A stretch of 64,000 nucleotides of DNA from Tubulanus polymorphus. Its lineage: Eukaryota > Nemertea > Palaeonemertea > Tubulaniformes > Tubulanidae. Positions 45,011 through 55,759 of the stretch are shown in pieces. Location of the stretch: the NCBI RefSeq assembly GCF_964204645.1, contig NC_134031.1, positions 18,471,307 through 18,535,306 of the forward strand, read 5' to 3'. The notes beneath the pieces were generated by a model. That model was not told the DNA's origin. It saw only the letters and a list, made by a program, of their open reading frames with translations, and did no database searches. The translations under genes were made by a program, and so were the position numbers. Numbering within the stretch: position 1 is the first letter of the stretch; every line of letters starts with the position of its first letter.

Positions 45011-46790
45011 GTTACCGTTTAAACAACACGGCGTCGTGTTCACCGATGAAAACGTCTATTCGATGAGACAGCGTCGAATTAGGTAAAAATGGTGCTGAGA
45101 TTCTTTCTTCGAAAATTTGCGTTCTACTAATTATACGATAAATTCTTACTCGGAGATAAGCTACGTATCAAATAAAATCATCATTGACTAGTCGACCAAA
45201 TGAAGCTCTCACCGCCATTTTGTCGCGTGGAAACGTGGGTGGGGAGTTAGCGAAGTCGTTAATGAATCTGCCAATCTGAAAGCGGTGAAATTTGGTGTTC
45301 TGGAATTCAAAAACGAACTGATGAAATATTTACTCAAAAACTCGTCCGTTCAAATATCAAAGGTTTTCCGACTAAACAGCTAATCTAAAAGTTTTCCGAT
45401 AAGTACAGAGAGATTGCAATATAAAAACGGTTTCGAAAAATAAAGAAAATTATTCTAATATCGTGTAGGAGAATAGGTCAGTTTCGAATGCAGCGAATAT
45501 ACCAAGCTCCAAAACAAGAAAGGTATTATTCGTTATATGAATTTGTATATTTGTCGGTATTATTCACGTCTGGTAATATACACGGGCTTTCATGCGCTTA
45601 ACATGCGAGGAAATTGACTTAAAAACGATAAAGAAAATATCTGAGAAAAAGGATGAAAAACATCAGATCGACTCTATAAGTAATAATTCGAATCTGGTCT
45701 AGCGTGTCGGGCGGTTATTACAAGCGAAAACTCGAAAGAAGAAAATAATCGACGGGGGATGTAGTTTTTCAACATAATCACAGCAACTGTTAACATCGAA
45801 AGAATCGTGGTTTCTATCAATTCGCTTCTCGCATGTTCGACCGTCATTTTCTACACGAGCTCTGAGACATGCAGAACGATGTTTGGCCCCCGTTACATAT
45901 AGGTTTCCCGTCACATCGACGCGATTTATGGACGGGCGACTATCCGTCAAAAATATACCAATTTATGACCGTCATTATTTTTTCCTTTCTCCTCACAGAT
46001 GACGCGATGTGTGGAAGACCACGATGGGATTACTGATTGATTCGTACCGCGACCCGAGGGAGGAAATCTTTGACTTCTTGTCGTGCACTACGAAGGATAA
46101 AAAAAAAACGGCAACACGACACAGTTCGAGAAGTCGAGAAGATTTATGATGAAAAACGATTTGACTCTTAAAAGCATAATTGAATCAAACAAATCAGTTC
46201 AGGTTGCCACGATCGCTACAATAACGGGTTCGAATCCTGAATTTTTGCCTTCTCTGAATTCTCATGCACGCCAAGACATAATTGCGACGAAAGGTTTTAT
46301 AACTTTATTTCAGACGAGTTTCATGCTCGGGTCAATCTACTGAAATTAATGTAGGGCCTACAAATGTCGAAATGAATACGACAACTATATCCAAACAAAA
46401 TGGCCGCCTGACTCGATCAGCAGTCGTTCTGTGTAAGAATTTCAACAAAATGCTGCATAATCAAAAGCTTAGCCTGCACAGTTAGAGTTTAATGTATTGT
46501 GCTGTTATACGGATATCTAAGCACGCAATTAAGCATTAAAGACCATTCTCGAATACTCATCCGTATTATACGTCATTAGACATACGACATTCGTCTTTCT
46601 GTAATGGCTATATTTCGTGCCGCATGCTATAGAGAACGCTGCACTGCGCGTGCGCACTGATAGGATGAATCAGTACCGCGGTCGCGATGAATTGGCATAT
46701 CAATTATCAACTGATGAATCGACGCTATCAAAAATCCTTTATATGATCTTCCTTCTTATCTCTCACTCATTCCGACTTCTCGACACATTG
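45011..46790. other. Noncoding stretch, nothing recognised
   Basis: Short frames only. A B-box-like GGGTTCGAATCC near 46228 has no tRNA fold around it. Confidence 0.3.
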
Positions 46791-46797
46791 AGATTAA

Positions 46798-47093
46798 TTG
46801 CAATAGACCATTTTATTTGTAGAAAATAGATCCTGCTCCGTGAAAAATATTGTTCCACAGTTGTGTGGGTTTAATTAGATTCTGAACCCAGTTCCACAGT
46901 TGTGTGGGTTTAATTTGATTCTGGACCCAGTTTGACAGTTGTGTGGGTTTAATCTGAGTCTGGACCCAGTTCCACAGTTGTGTGGGTTTAATTTGACTCT
47001 AAACCTAGTTCCAAAGTTATGTGGGTTCAATTTGACTCTGACTTGATTGCGATAGACAATTTCATTTGCAGAAAATAGATCCTGCTCTGTGGT
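46798..47093 (+). repeat. 39-bp minisatellite array bracketed by a direct duplication
   Basis: Five regular 39-bp units run from 46851 to about 47042 (GTTCCACAGTTGTGTGGG, then TTTAATTTGACTCTGAACCC). Their flanks are copies of one another: TAGACCATTTTATTTGTAG (about 46804) and TAGACAATTTCATTTGCAG (about 47054), each followed by AAAATAGATCCTGCTC, exactly 250 bases apart. The minus-strand frame repeating KLNPHNCGTG is a by-product of 39 being divisible by three. Confidence 0.9.
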
Positions 47094-47790
47094 TTTAATA
47101 TTTAACGCTTGATTCAGTTGCATTAGTTGTAAATGAGAGGATGCACAGTCACACGGTTTGTTGTATTCAGTGACGTGGTTCTATGTTTAGCGTTTCGTAC
47201 GGAAAACTATTTTGTGAAGTGATTTCCTAAAGCATTGCTCTTTCCAACACTTCAGTTCTACGACATTTACTTCTGCGACATTCGACACTCTCTCCGCTTC
47301 CCTTGACATATTTCAAGAGTACTTTTTTAGAATTTGCTTTAGGAAACAATTTGTCGACTGATTGGATCAGCGGCATTACTATACAGCGAGCTACAGGTTG
47401 ACGGTATGACGTAAAACGAGTCCCAAGTAAACAGAAAAACATCGCGCATGCAACGTACCCGTCAATCTGCTAAAAAAGTAGTTCGCGTCACTGCGCAAGA
47501 ATTCAATTAAGTCGATGAAAAATGTTTTGTTGAATGTTCGTGCGGAAGCAAACATGTAGTAAGTCCTGTCAACAAATTAAATTGAAGTTCTTTACATTGT
47601 TGTCATATAGATATATAGCTGGTTCAACTTCATCGGAGAATTTAACAGATACGTACAGTAACGCCCTCTTCATCTGACCTTGACTTGTTTCATTTGAAAA
47701 ATTAGAATCGACAAGAGTGATTGAATTATGTTTACCTTATATGGTAATCGTATTTTGCAGAATGACAACATTCACTACCGGCAGGTCCAG
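47094..47790. other. Noncoding spacer between two oppositely oriented 39-bp arrays
   Basis: AT-rich DNA with a 71-codon minus frame of no recognised kind. Nothing else seen. Confidence 0.3.
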
Positions 47791-47794
47791 TCAG

Positions 47795-47960
47795 ATTAAA
47801 CCCACACAACTGTGGAATTGGATCTAGAGCCAAAATTAAACTCAGACAATTATGTCGCTGGGTCCAGAGCTGTGGAACGGTGTTCAGAGTTAGATTACAC
47901 CACAAACTGTGGAACCGGATCCAGAGTCAAATTAAGCCCACACAACTGAGTATTACGGCC
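47795..47960 (-). repeat. 39-bp minisatellite array, inverted orientation
   Basis: Units read on the plus strand as TTAAACCCACACAACTGTGG, GAACCGGATCCAGAGTC and TTAAGCCCACACAACTG, the complement of the unit at 46.9 kb. About four diverged copies. Confidence 0.75.
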
Positions 47961-48230
47961 CAGGGGGCATAGGAATGAGGAATAACTAATATTGAGGTCA
48001 TTAAGTGCACCAAAAGTCGTGGACGGAATCTAGAGAACCATCAATCAGAAGAAAGAATGAGTTTTCTTACATATTAACGGCCGGTACTAATCATAAAAGT
48101 GCCCATAACCGGGCGTCGCTTCGATTACAAATTGAGTCATTACGGATCAATAGACCGTCTCGAAACATTCCTATGCGCTATGGCGTTTACAGGGCGACCA
48201 AACCAACAAGATAAAATGCGAAGGATTGAT

Positions 48231-48266
48231 CAGGGAAGTGTAATTGATACTTATTACACTTCCCTG
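48231..48266. other. Perfect 14-bp hairpin
   Basis: CAGGGAAGTGTAAT (48231-48244) and its exact inverted copy (48253-48266) enclose the 8-base loop TGATACTT. It is too short for a typical microRNA precursor. It could be a cruciform, a dimer-binding site or an RNA structure. Confidence 0.85.
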
Positions 48267-48378
48267 CATTGATTAAGCACTGTCCGTGTTTGTATTCACG
48301 ATATAAAAGTTCCACATTTCAGAATTGCAAAAAGAGTCCGTAGTAGACTTTTCGACTCATCTTCAGAGCCATCTTCAG

Positions 48379-48517
48379 AGGCCAGTTGCACAGTCCAACT
48401 TATAGGTTTTTTGCCTAGTCTGAGACCAACTTAGTTTTCCATTCAAACGACTTAACACCAGTTTTGATATTCTTGAGACCCTTTTGGGGTCTTAAGTCTA
48501 GACTGCGCAACTGAGCC
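48379..48517. mobile_element. MITE-like inverted-repeat element (GTTGCACAGTC family)
   Basis: The left end GAGGCCAGTTGCACAGTC is mirrored by AGTCTAGACTGCGCAACTGA at the right. The interior has CTAGTCTGAGACCAAC and CTTGAGACCCTTTTGGGGTC. About 140 bp, non-coding. Confidence 0.65.
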
Positions 48518-48609
48518 GAGGAATATTAAAATTATAACAAAATCATGAGGTACGTGTATATGAGTTTTTATCGTGGGATTTTATATTATTGGGTCAATCT
48601 AATTGTAAG

Positions 48610-48680
48610 AGAGAGGGGGAGGAAGGAGAGAGTAGAGTGAGAGAGGGAGAGAGAGAGAGGGAGAGAGAGAGGGAGAAAGT
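48610..48680. repeat. GA-rich purine tract
   Basis: AGAGAGGGGGAGGAAGGAG followed by GAGAGA and GAGGGAGA words. Confidence 0.85.
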
Positions 48681-48684
48681 CGTT

Positions 48685-49355
48685 AACTGTTAATGTAGAA
48701 TTGGTGCAATATCGCACTGGGAGTGTTTACAATTTCGTTCAATTGTAGCTGGTTATTGCGTTTACGCGACCAGGATAAAGTGATAATGAGAATCGTCCGA
48801 ATACAAAACGCCGGCTTCAACGAGAACGTCTAATCTACTTATGCACAGACAGCGTGAAGGTAAAGACAATAACCTAACGTAAATTGATATCGTTTTCAAG
48901 CGATCACGGCAGAAATTGCCGCCGCCAGTTTTTATGATCGTAATGACCAAACAGTCTGGCCGTGTGCGTGTAGTTTATTAGCTATGAATCAATGAGCTTT
49001 CAAGGCCGGTGGAGCCATTGACTTCATCCGAATATTCCAGGTAGTTGTTATACGCACCTGTCACGTGACAAATCGTCTGCGGGGACTGTGTTTATGTATT
49101 TGATCGATAACCGATCAATGATTTTTAGGCCGGTGGAGCTGGTGACCTTATTTGAATATTCGAGGCGCTCATGATCTCTTATGCAAGGCCGGACTGCATA
49201 ATTTAATTACTTTTCGGATTAGTATCTTCAAGGTTTTGGCGTAACCAGTAGCCTGTAATTTCATTTACATATTCGAGGAGGCGTGACATCATCGTTTGTT
49301 TGATTATTCAGAGCTAACATTTGGTGATCATCAATAAATGCCTTCCGGGTTCCAA
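48685..49355. other. Noncoding stretch with a loosely repeated phrase
   Basis: AGGCCGGTGGAGC occurs near 49002 and 49128, each followed after a few bases by GACTTCATCCGAATATTC or GACCTTATTTGAATATTC; further partial echoes run to 49280. This is an eroded ~126-base repeat. No gene. Confidence 0.45.
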
Positions 49356-49360
49356 CAACC

Positions 49361-49470
49361 AGGCTCTAGTTGCGCAGTCATGACTTATACTAAACCAGTC
49401 TTAGACCATCTTGGCTCTTTAGCCAATCTTACAACATCAGACCACAAGCCACAACTGCGTAAACGGGACC
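49361..49470. mobile_element. MITE-like inverted-repeat element (GTTGCACAGTC family)
   Basis: The left end GCTCTAGTTGCGCAGTCATG is mirrored imperfectly by ACAACTGCGTAAACGGGACC. The interior holds ACCAGTCTTAGACC and CCAATCTTACAACATCAGACC, the family's typical modules. Confidence 0.6.
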
Positions 49471-49899
49471 ATGACGGTAATTTGAATCTGGCGCTGGAAC
49501 CTTTTATGAACACCATTAATTGAGTTTGACCACTAAATATGGTAGTCACGTGAACAATACAAATGACTATAGTCACGCGGTGAAATTGGTTGTGGTGTTG
49601 TGGATGCAGACAGTATAGCGCGGTTACGGAATCATTTCAATTGGACCGTCATCTTTATAGCTACATGTGGGAGGATACAAAAACAAAAAGACTTTCCATT
49701 ATCGGCTGATATGTCTTTTTTCTCCTAGATCGAACTAATCCGATCACGAGACTAACCTAATATGGTCACACGCAGCTAACCGCAGATTAACCCAGTTCTT
49801 ACTGATATTCACGCATAACCGCTACTATTCTGCGATTGCCTGCGGGTTTCCTCTTATTCCACACGTTTTTTTACTGTCGCATTCATTTCGGCGACGGAG

Positions 49900-50225
49900 T
49901 TCACAGAGTCCTTTGTACCTGTTCTCTTATACTGCGTCTCTTTTTCCCATTCTCTCGCACAAATTTTCTTTCTCTCCTTCCCATTATTCTCCCTCTCTTC
50001 CACTACATATCTCCCTTTGTACCTGGTTCACCTTTCAGTTTTTGTCAACTCTCGCCTTACTTCTACTCCTCTCCCCTCTCTCCCTGTCTTTTTAGTTACA
50101 TCTCCCTCTCCCTTGTGAAGCTCTATATCATAAACCCTTTCCTTATTTTTCCTCATCGCTTCTTCCCTCCCCTTTCTTCACGTGTACCTGTTCGCCCTCC
50201 TCTCATTTTCCTCCTCCTGACCCTG
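49900..50225. repeat. Long polypyrimidine-rich tract, about 325 bp
   Basis: C/T-dominated sequence on the plus strand (CTCTTCC, CCCTCTC, TTCCTCC) with occasional AC interruptions. It resembles the 19.5 kb tract. Long S/L/F/P-rich frames through it are not genes. Confidence 0.8.
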
Positions 50226-50539
50226 ACCCCAACCCCATCCTGCAATGTTGCTCTCCGGTCAAGTTCTCAATCCGGAAATTACTCATGACTAACAACGGCT
50301 TCTACTTTTCTCTGACAGACGCTTTTTTCTCCGTTCACCGGCGCCGTTCATTGAACTTGCTTTCTGTACGCAGTTTAGCTTTTGTCGATCAATGAACCTA
50401 AACGGTGATCGAAATGGAAATTCTCAGTTTCACGCAGAATGACATCTTCTAAAAGGGCAATGTACTTTTAAGAAATCCATATATAGGGTAATACGATTGA
50501 CAAGTGACTTTCGATTGAAGCAAAGATCGACTGTAAACT

Positions 50540-50680
50540 AAGATAGTAGTGACGTTTAGACTGATCTTTATGAGTCGTTTTCAAACAAGACAGCAGTGAC
50601 GTTTTGGCCATTTCCAAAACTCTTTTGAAAAATGGCTCAAAGAATTAAGTCGAAACGTCATTACTCTGTTGGTTTTTCGT
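50540..50680. repeat. Inverted cluster of GTCGAAACGTC modules (family D)
   Basis: Two minus-oriented modules (GTAGTGACGTTTAGAC at about 50547; CAGTGACGTTTTGG at about 50594) face one plus-oriented module (AAGTCGAAACGTCATTACTC at about 50646). GGCCATTTCC...GAAAAATGGCTC forms the turn. Same family as 17.8 kb. Confidence 0.6.
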
Positions 50681-51054
50681 GTTGTCAATTTTTCTTGTGA
50701 ATCTTCGCGTTTAATGCATCTACATTTAACACAAACTTCACGATTTTCTTTCGCAACTAATGACGTCATCGATTCCGTGGATGGACTGTGCAGACTTTTT
50801 TGTTATTTTTGAGCACGAAGACAATTTTCTCGGCAATCGCCACCAGTGCCACTCGAGTATGGATAAGAGATATTACGTGTAAACCTCGCCAGATGACGTT
50901 GATTTTTTTCGATGTTCTACGACGCTCAGCAGATTATACGTTATACCCCCGATATACCGAGACGCCGACCCCGATATCTATTGGTGAGGATGAGCTCATG
51001 CGTGACGGAGTTGTCGATTGGTGAAATGTTTAGGCCTCTCCGCCGCAGAGGTCA

Positions 51055-51182
51055 AAATCATTTAAGCTCCTTCCTACTCCAAGATCCAAGAAACACCTTA
51101 GTTCCTTCCTATCTTAAAGTCATCTCAGTTCCTACCTATTTAAAAACCATCTAAGCTTCTTCCTAGCTCAAAGTCATCTAAA
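51055..51182. repeat. Imperfect tandem repeat (TTCCTTCCTA words)
   Basis: CTCCTTCCTACTCCAAG, GTTCCTTCCTATCTTAAAG, GTTCCTACCTATTTAAAA and CTTCTTCCTAGCTCAAAG recur at 27-35 base steps, with TCATCT between them. Confidence 0.7.
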
Positions 51183-51628
51183 ATCTCGAATTCATAGAAT
51201 TTCGAAAAAGTTTCTTTTTTTTGAAAAGTCATTAGAAATGTAAGATAGTCCTGACAATGGACTCTGGAAAATGATAGTAATTTCTAATGAAATCGAGTTC
51301 ACCTATAGAGTATCTGTTTACACAAACTCTCGGTGAGACTTTATGTAAAAGAATGTCTGCAATATTTCATCGCATCAATAAATAGTCGCTTCTACTGTTC
51401 AGATTTTGTGAACTCATGACCCTCCATGTTTGTTTTGCGTGAACGTTTCTCGAAAGAATACTGATCGCTTGAGTTCACCTTGGCGGACGATAATCATCGC
51501 GATCCGAACGCATTTATTTCTTCTGCGGTTTCTTTATCTTCTGCTCGGGCCGTTGTTGCCCGGGGACCGCGCGCGCAATTTCTATCCGCGAGAAAACGAA
51601 TCGGTTTCCGCGGCGGGGACAATAAAGT

Positions 51629-51988
51629 ATGATCAGCGAGTACCAGCAGAACGGGCGATATGAGTACGACACAATATCTGTGAACGACCGACACAACGTT
51701 CCAGGTGGAATGATGGAAAAGTCTTGTCGAGACCGATCAAGCGTGCTTTCATATTTTACATCACACGTCACCAGAAACTGCGTGTATGTGTCTGTGTATG
51801 CGTATGAGCTCGTGCCGTTCGTTTCTAAGATCAGAGACGCAGTTGTAGAAAAAAAACCGGCTGATCACGAACTGATGAAAAAACATCTCGAGAACCTATC
51901 GACAAAGTTTCTCTGCGATGACATTACGCGGAAGAAAGAAAAGGTCGAACATTCCCCGCTGGTGCTCGGCTTGAATCGACCTCATTAA
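51629..51988 (+). CDS. Orphan open frame, 119 codons
   Basis: A true ATG with A at -3 opens a 119-codon frame free of simple repeats. Composition is protein-like, with a charged, probably helical C-terminal half (KIRDAVVEKK, DHELMKKHLENL). No signal peptide, membrane segment or known domain is seen. Flanks have slightly raised GC. It could be a single-exon orphan gene, an exon, or chance. No promoter or polyadenylation site can be tied to it with confidence. Confidence 0.2.
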   Translation: MISEYQQNGRYEYDTISVNDRHNVPGGMMEKSCRDRSSVLSYFTSHVTRNCVYVSVYAYELVPFVSKIRDAVVEKKPADHELMKKHLENLSTKFLCDDITRKKEKVEHSPLVLGLNRPH

Positions 51989-52144
51989 CGCGCCGTGTAA
52001 AAGCGTGGACACTGACTTATTCGACACCGAGAACACGAAAGATCAAAGTAATCGAGATTTATTTCGCGAACGCGCGCGAAAGAACATGAACTTTTTGAAT
52101 AAACCGGTGACAGACTCCCGTCTAAATCATCGGCAGTACGAATA

Positions 52145-52210
52145 AGGTAACGTCGACTGTGGCAATCGAGGATTCCGCTCGCGGTGAGTGAGGATCCACC
52201 GGGTGTCGCT
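52145..52210 (-). repeat. Single dispersed copy of the 73-bp unit
   Basis: The minus strand reads GCGACACCCGGTGGATCCTC, then GCGGAATCCTCGATTGCCAC, in the same order as the 11.4 kb array. It is one copy only, which suggests the array arose by local expansion of a dispersed element. Confidence 0.65.
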
Positions 52211-52539
52211 ATTGTGCATTCGGACAATGATGCCGGAATTCCACTTGAAATCTATCCATAATTCATTCTCAAATTCTACGAATAATAAAGCACGAATGGT
52301 GAATGTGAGATTATCAAGAGATTTGCTTATAGTTTTATTTTATGTTGGAGGCTAAAAATCTAGAAGAAATTTAATCGAAAATTTACTGAATTCTGATTAC
52401 TAAATTTCTGTTACAAAAGGGGATAAACAGTACGCGTTTAATGGGCACACCATCTAGCAGGATCCTGGAGCTACTGGGTCCTGGCCTTATAAACACGGCA
52501 TCCGTTCAGAGATTCGGTAGAAATGTTTTATGATTGTCG

Positions 52540-52870
52540 GTGTCAAAATCAATCTCATACACAATCACGTAATCATCGCCTCGACGATGAAGAGGCGACC
52601 GCGGTAAGCGGGTATTATCAACCCTGGAGAATGATTCGTTAAGACTATTAGAAACCCGACGAGTGTCGTTTAACACCGCATACAGATAACACTGATCATC
52701 AGCTGCAAGGGTTTTATTGTAATTGGGCCAATAAAAGCTACAGCCCGATTAGATGGTTTCAAGTACAGATCGCGTGAGGTTACAGAACACCACATGACCA
52801 TACACACTGTGCTGCCATCTGCAGCACGGTGTAATCATCAAATTCATAGCGGGTTGAAATTCTGGGCCCA
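52540..52870. promoter_or_regulatory. Possible regulatory block with a 12-bp hairpin
   Basis: Contains TTTTATTGTAATTGGGCCAA (caudal/Hox-like TTTATTG and an inverted CCAAT), CCGATTAGATGG, and the E-box-like GCCATCTGCAGC. ACACTGTGCTGC (52804-52815) pairs with GCAGCACGGTGT (52821-52832) around the loop CATCT: 12 pairs, one G-U. No open frame crosses it. The regulatory role is inferred. Confidence 0.25.
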
Positions 52871-52889
52871 GTGAGCTCAGATTAATTGA

Positions 52890-52950
52890 CTACGTAGGTT
52901 AAACTCACAGTTCTAACTCACACCTGACTGTGGAATTGGATCTTGAGTTC
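52890..52950 (-). repeat. Fragment of the 39-bp minisatellite family
   Basis: TGACTGTGGAATTGGATCTT preceded by ACTCACACC matches the minus orientation of the unit. About one and a half copies. Confidence 0.5.
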
Positions 52951-53487
52951 AGAGTTGGGAAACTGAAATGTAATATGTTTCTTTTCTGTACTCTGAAAAT
53001 CCCAGAAAATAGCTGTTACTCGGTTGACCAGGTAACCTTATCCCGTCATGACCTTAAAAAGCGGGACCACTCGCCAGAACTGTAGGTTATCCTCCGGCTG
53101 AGTCGATGTGTATAGCCAATTAGCTAAAACAACGTTTGTAAGTACTCATACATATACCGACTTCAATACCAATCCCCCGGGGGTTAAGTTTCTCTACCAG
53201 TAGTTAGTACAAGTTTGTCAAGTGTCTCAGGTGTTCATGGACGACGACTTTTACGGAGAATTGAAACTGAGCGGATTTTTTTCAAGGTGACATCAAACGG
53301 CAGAGCTCTCGGTGTGTGATTAATTAGGTAATAGCACTGTAGCAAGCGAGGATTGCGCCCCTCGCAAGGATCCAGCAGATATCCTGTGGTTACTCGTTAT
53401 ATACATACTACTATTCGAGGGTCTCTATACAAAATCAAAAACGATAAGAAAATTCGTTCTGAGATTGATGTATTCCAACACGATCGA

Positions 53488-53515
53488 TTTCGCCGATTCA
53501 TTTCAGCCTCATCAG
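53488..53515 (-). ncRNA. Hammerhead-like core, third family (C)
   Basis: On the minus strand CTGATGA (53515-53509) is followed by GGCTGAAATGAATCGGC and GAAATCG. GCTGA pairs with TCGGC around AATGAA (one G-U), with a bulged G. This satisfies the hammerhead core CUGANGA-stem II-GAAA. Stems I and III and the cleavage triplet were not established. An 87-codon plus frame overlaps and has no recognised feature. Chance cannot be excluded. Confidence 0.3.
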
Positions 53516-53619
53516 GATGTGCAGAAGGCATAAGCAAAATAAACAACTATTTAGCATATGAAAACAAGGATTTACACAGTAGTTCATATTCTACTTCGGT
53601 CGGATCATTGTTATAATAG

Positions 53620-55390
53620 CATGGTAGATTTAGACTGGAATAATTAGGAATTGAAATTTATTTACATGGTATATGGAGCGGGACTATACAAAATAAGAGA
53701 AAATGGAAATTTTTCTGAATGAAATATAACGAAGTTATAACCAAACACTATTTACAATATATTTTTCATCTTATTGGAGGGATTGACCCTGTTATTTATT
53801 TGAATAGCAGATTTCGTTTGATTTTTTTATTCGGTGTCCCTTACAAATACACCACACTTGCCGGGAACGTAAAAATAACTATTGGAGACAGGAATAATCT
53901 TATCCATTGGACCACAAATCCAGGGTATTGTTACGCCATCTGTTGTGCGCCGCGTGTACCCGATTTTATGAGCCAGACAGACAGGCGCTTGTACGGTCGG
54001 AGCACTCCGCACGCGCTCGCTCGTTAGCACAACAACACGGATCATTAAGAATTGATAATTCAGTTCAATGAAGGAAGAACGACACAATTTTATCGAATGA
54101 AAGACGGCGGCAACAGCGCGAACGAGCGGTATCAGAACATAACACCTGCTCTGAGTGTAAACACCATTTAGCAAACCACCGCCATTTATCAATATTGCTT
54201 TATCTTAACGACTTAAAGACGTTGTGATGATGGCGCCGTTTCTGAAGATAACATCCTCGCGTAGCATTAAAAATGCATCGCAAAACTGCGACGAAAACTA
54301 TTTGCGTTGCGTTGAGATCGTAACGACAAACGCCGTAGTATCGTCGAGCTTCGAGGGAGAGGCCGGGGAGCGTGTAATCACAGCCTCGACAAAGAGACGA
54401 AACGACGACGAAAATGAAAATCTTCGAGACGAGAAACAACGACGGCTGCCAGAGAGAGAGAGAAAAAACATTCTTCATCTGTCGACTACGAAAATTGATT
54501 TATCCGCCGAACTCACGTTTTCTGGTGACGTCACGTACTGCATCATTCAATTAACCACGAGGGGTCAATGTATCTAGTATTCATGGAAAATTTGCGAACG
54601 AAAAAAAACCGATCGTGAGGGGCCAAAACACACACAGGTCATTTCAGGAACGTTAGGTGCGGCTATTTCCCCCCGTTTTTCATGAGTACGCATGCGTGAC
54701 TGATGTCCATTACACCGGTATAAGTGTGAACATCCGGTACAGTCCTTCCACACATATAGACTATCAAAATGGAAAATATCACCAAGAAAATGTTTTGTAT
54801 GCATCACGAAATGCCACACCACGATTTTTAGATCACGTTATTCCGTATGGGGATTTAGTGGTAGATTTAATGGTAAGGGGACTGTGTGTCTCATCTCAGC
54901 TGTTACTGGGGGTGGGAGGTTCACACATACCCCTTTTAACACACTGCAACTTTCACTCAGCTTTCAGTGAAGTCATATCGACAAAGAGACACAGCAAGGA
55001 CTGGCTGAAACTTTAGGTTAGCGTGTTGTGTACTCCAACACCTTGTGCCCATAACTCCTACAGTCAGTGAAGTTCACCAATAACCCTCATACTGCCTGTC
55101 CCGAGTCACTCGCTTTAGTTCGCATTACTTCATAGGCTAAGCGACGATCGTTGAAAGGGATTTTCTGTGAAGAAGATTTCTTATGTCTATAATCGACTTG
55201 TCGAGTAAGAGATATGCCATAGATTTGATTTAGTCACTCCGGTAAAGTGGTTTGCAAGAGGCCTCAAGAACGATAGAATACCAATTCAATTGACTTCGTT
55301 CGACTACGAGGACCTTTAATGAAAGATTTCATTGCTCGATGCGCGTTTAACAAGAAGCGTTTAGTGCTACGGCTTCTACCAATAACCAAG
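53620..55390. other. Noncoding stretch, only weak open frames
   Basis: Frames of 100-120 codons occur at 53.7-54.2, 54.2-54.6 and 54.66-55.0 kb on either strand. None shows a domain, and several lack a real ATG at their first codon. A CRE-like TGACGTCA lies near 54523. No gene can be supported. Confidence 0.25.
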
Positions 55391-55394
55391 TCAC

Positions 55395-55700
55395 TACTCT
55401 CCCCGTGAGTGAGGGTTCACCGAGAACCTATCGTACTCATCGGTGATCGTTGATTGTCCTACCGCACTTGTGAGGGAAGAGGGGTTCACCGAGAACTGTT
55501 CTGTTCTACTCGCTGCTCTCCCACCACATCTGAGCGGGTAAGGGGTTCAGTGAACCCTCTGATATGATCATCAGTGGCCTTAGGGTCGAGGAAGGGATTA
55601 TAAGGAGCCCTATTACGGCTGATCTACTCGCCGTTCAGTCATAGCTGTGAAGAGAAGGGATTTCACTAAGAACCCGTTGCTCTCATCAGAGGCATCGAGG
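55395..55700. repeat. Degenerate tandem repeat (GAGGGGTTCACCGAGAAC words)
   Basis: GTGAGTGAGGGTTCACCGAG (about 55405), GAAGAGGGGTTCACCGAGAA (about 55475), GTAAGGGGTTCAGTGAACC (about 55537) and GAAGGGATTTCACTAAGAAC (about 55654) recur at about 65-115 base steps. GTGAGTGAGGATCCACCGGG at 52.2 kb, part of the 73-bp family, may be related. Confidence 0.6.
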
Positions 55701-55759
55701 CCTTAGTGAGTGTTGCTCGGTGACTGTCACTAGAGCCTCAAGGTGGTACGTCTGTTAAT

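Noticed and set aside
46190-46260. Possible tRNA from GGGTTCGAATCC
   Set aside because: The T-stem does not pair well and no D-arm or acceptor stem can be placed.
46875-47123. Frame with regular KLNPHNCGTG repeats that looks like a repeat protein
   Set aside because: The 39-bp minisatellite unit is divisible by three and lacks stops in this register. Other arrays of the family are interrupted.
49836-50288. 150-codon plus-strand frame rich in S, L, F and P
   Set aside because: Produced by the polypyrimidine tract; no domain or signal features beyond composition.
54227-54577. 117-codon frame with a charged middle
   Set aside because: Overlapped by a minus frame of similar length. No domain, and composition matches the local CpG/GA-rich DNA.
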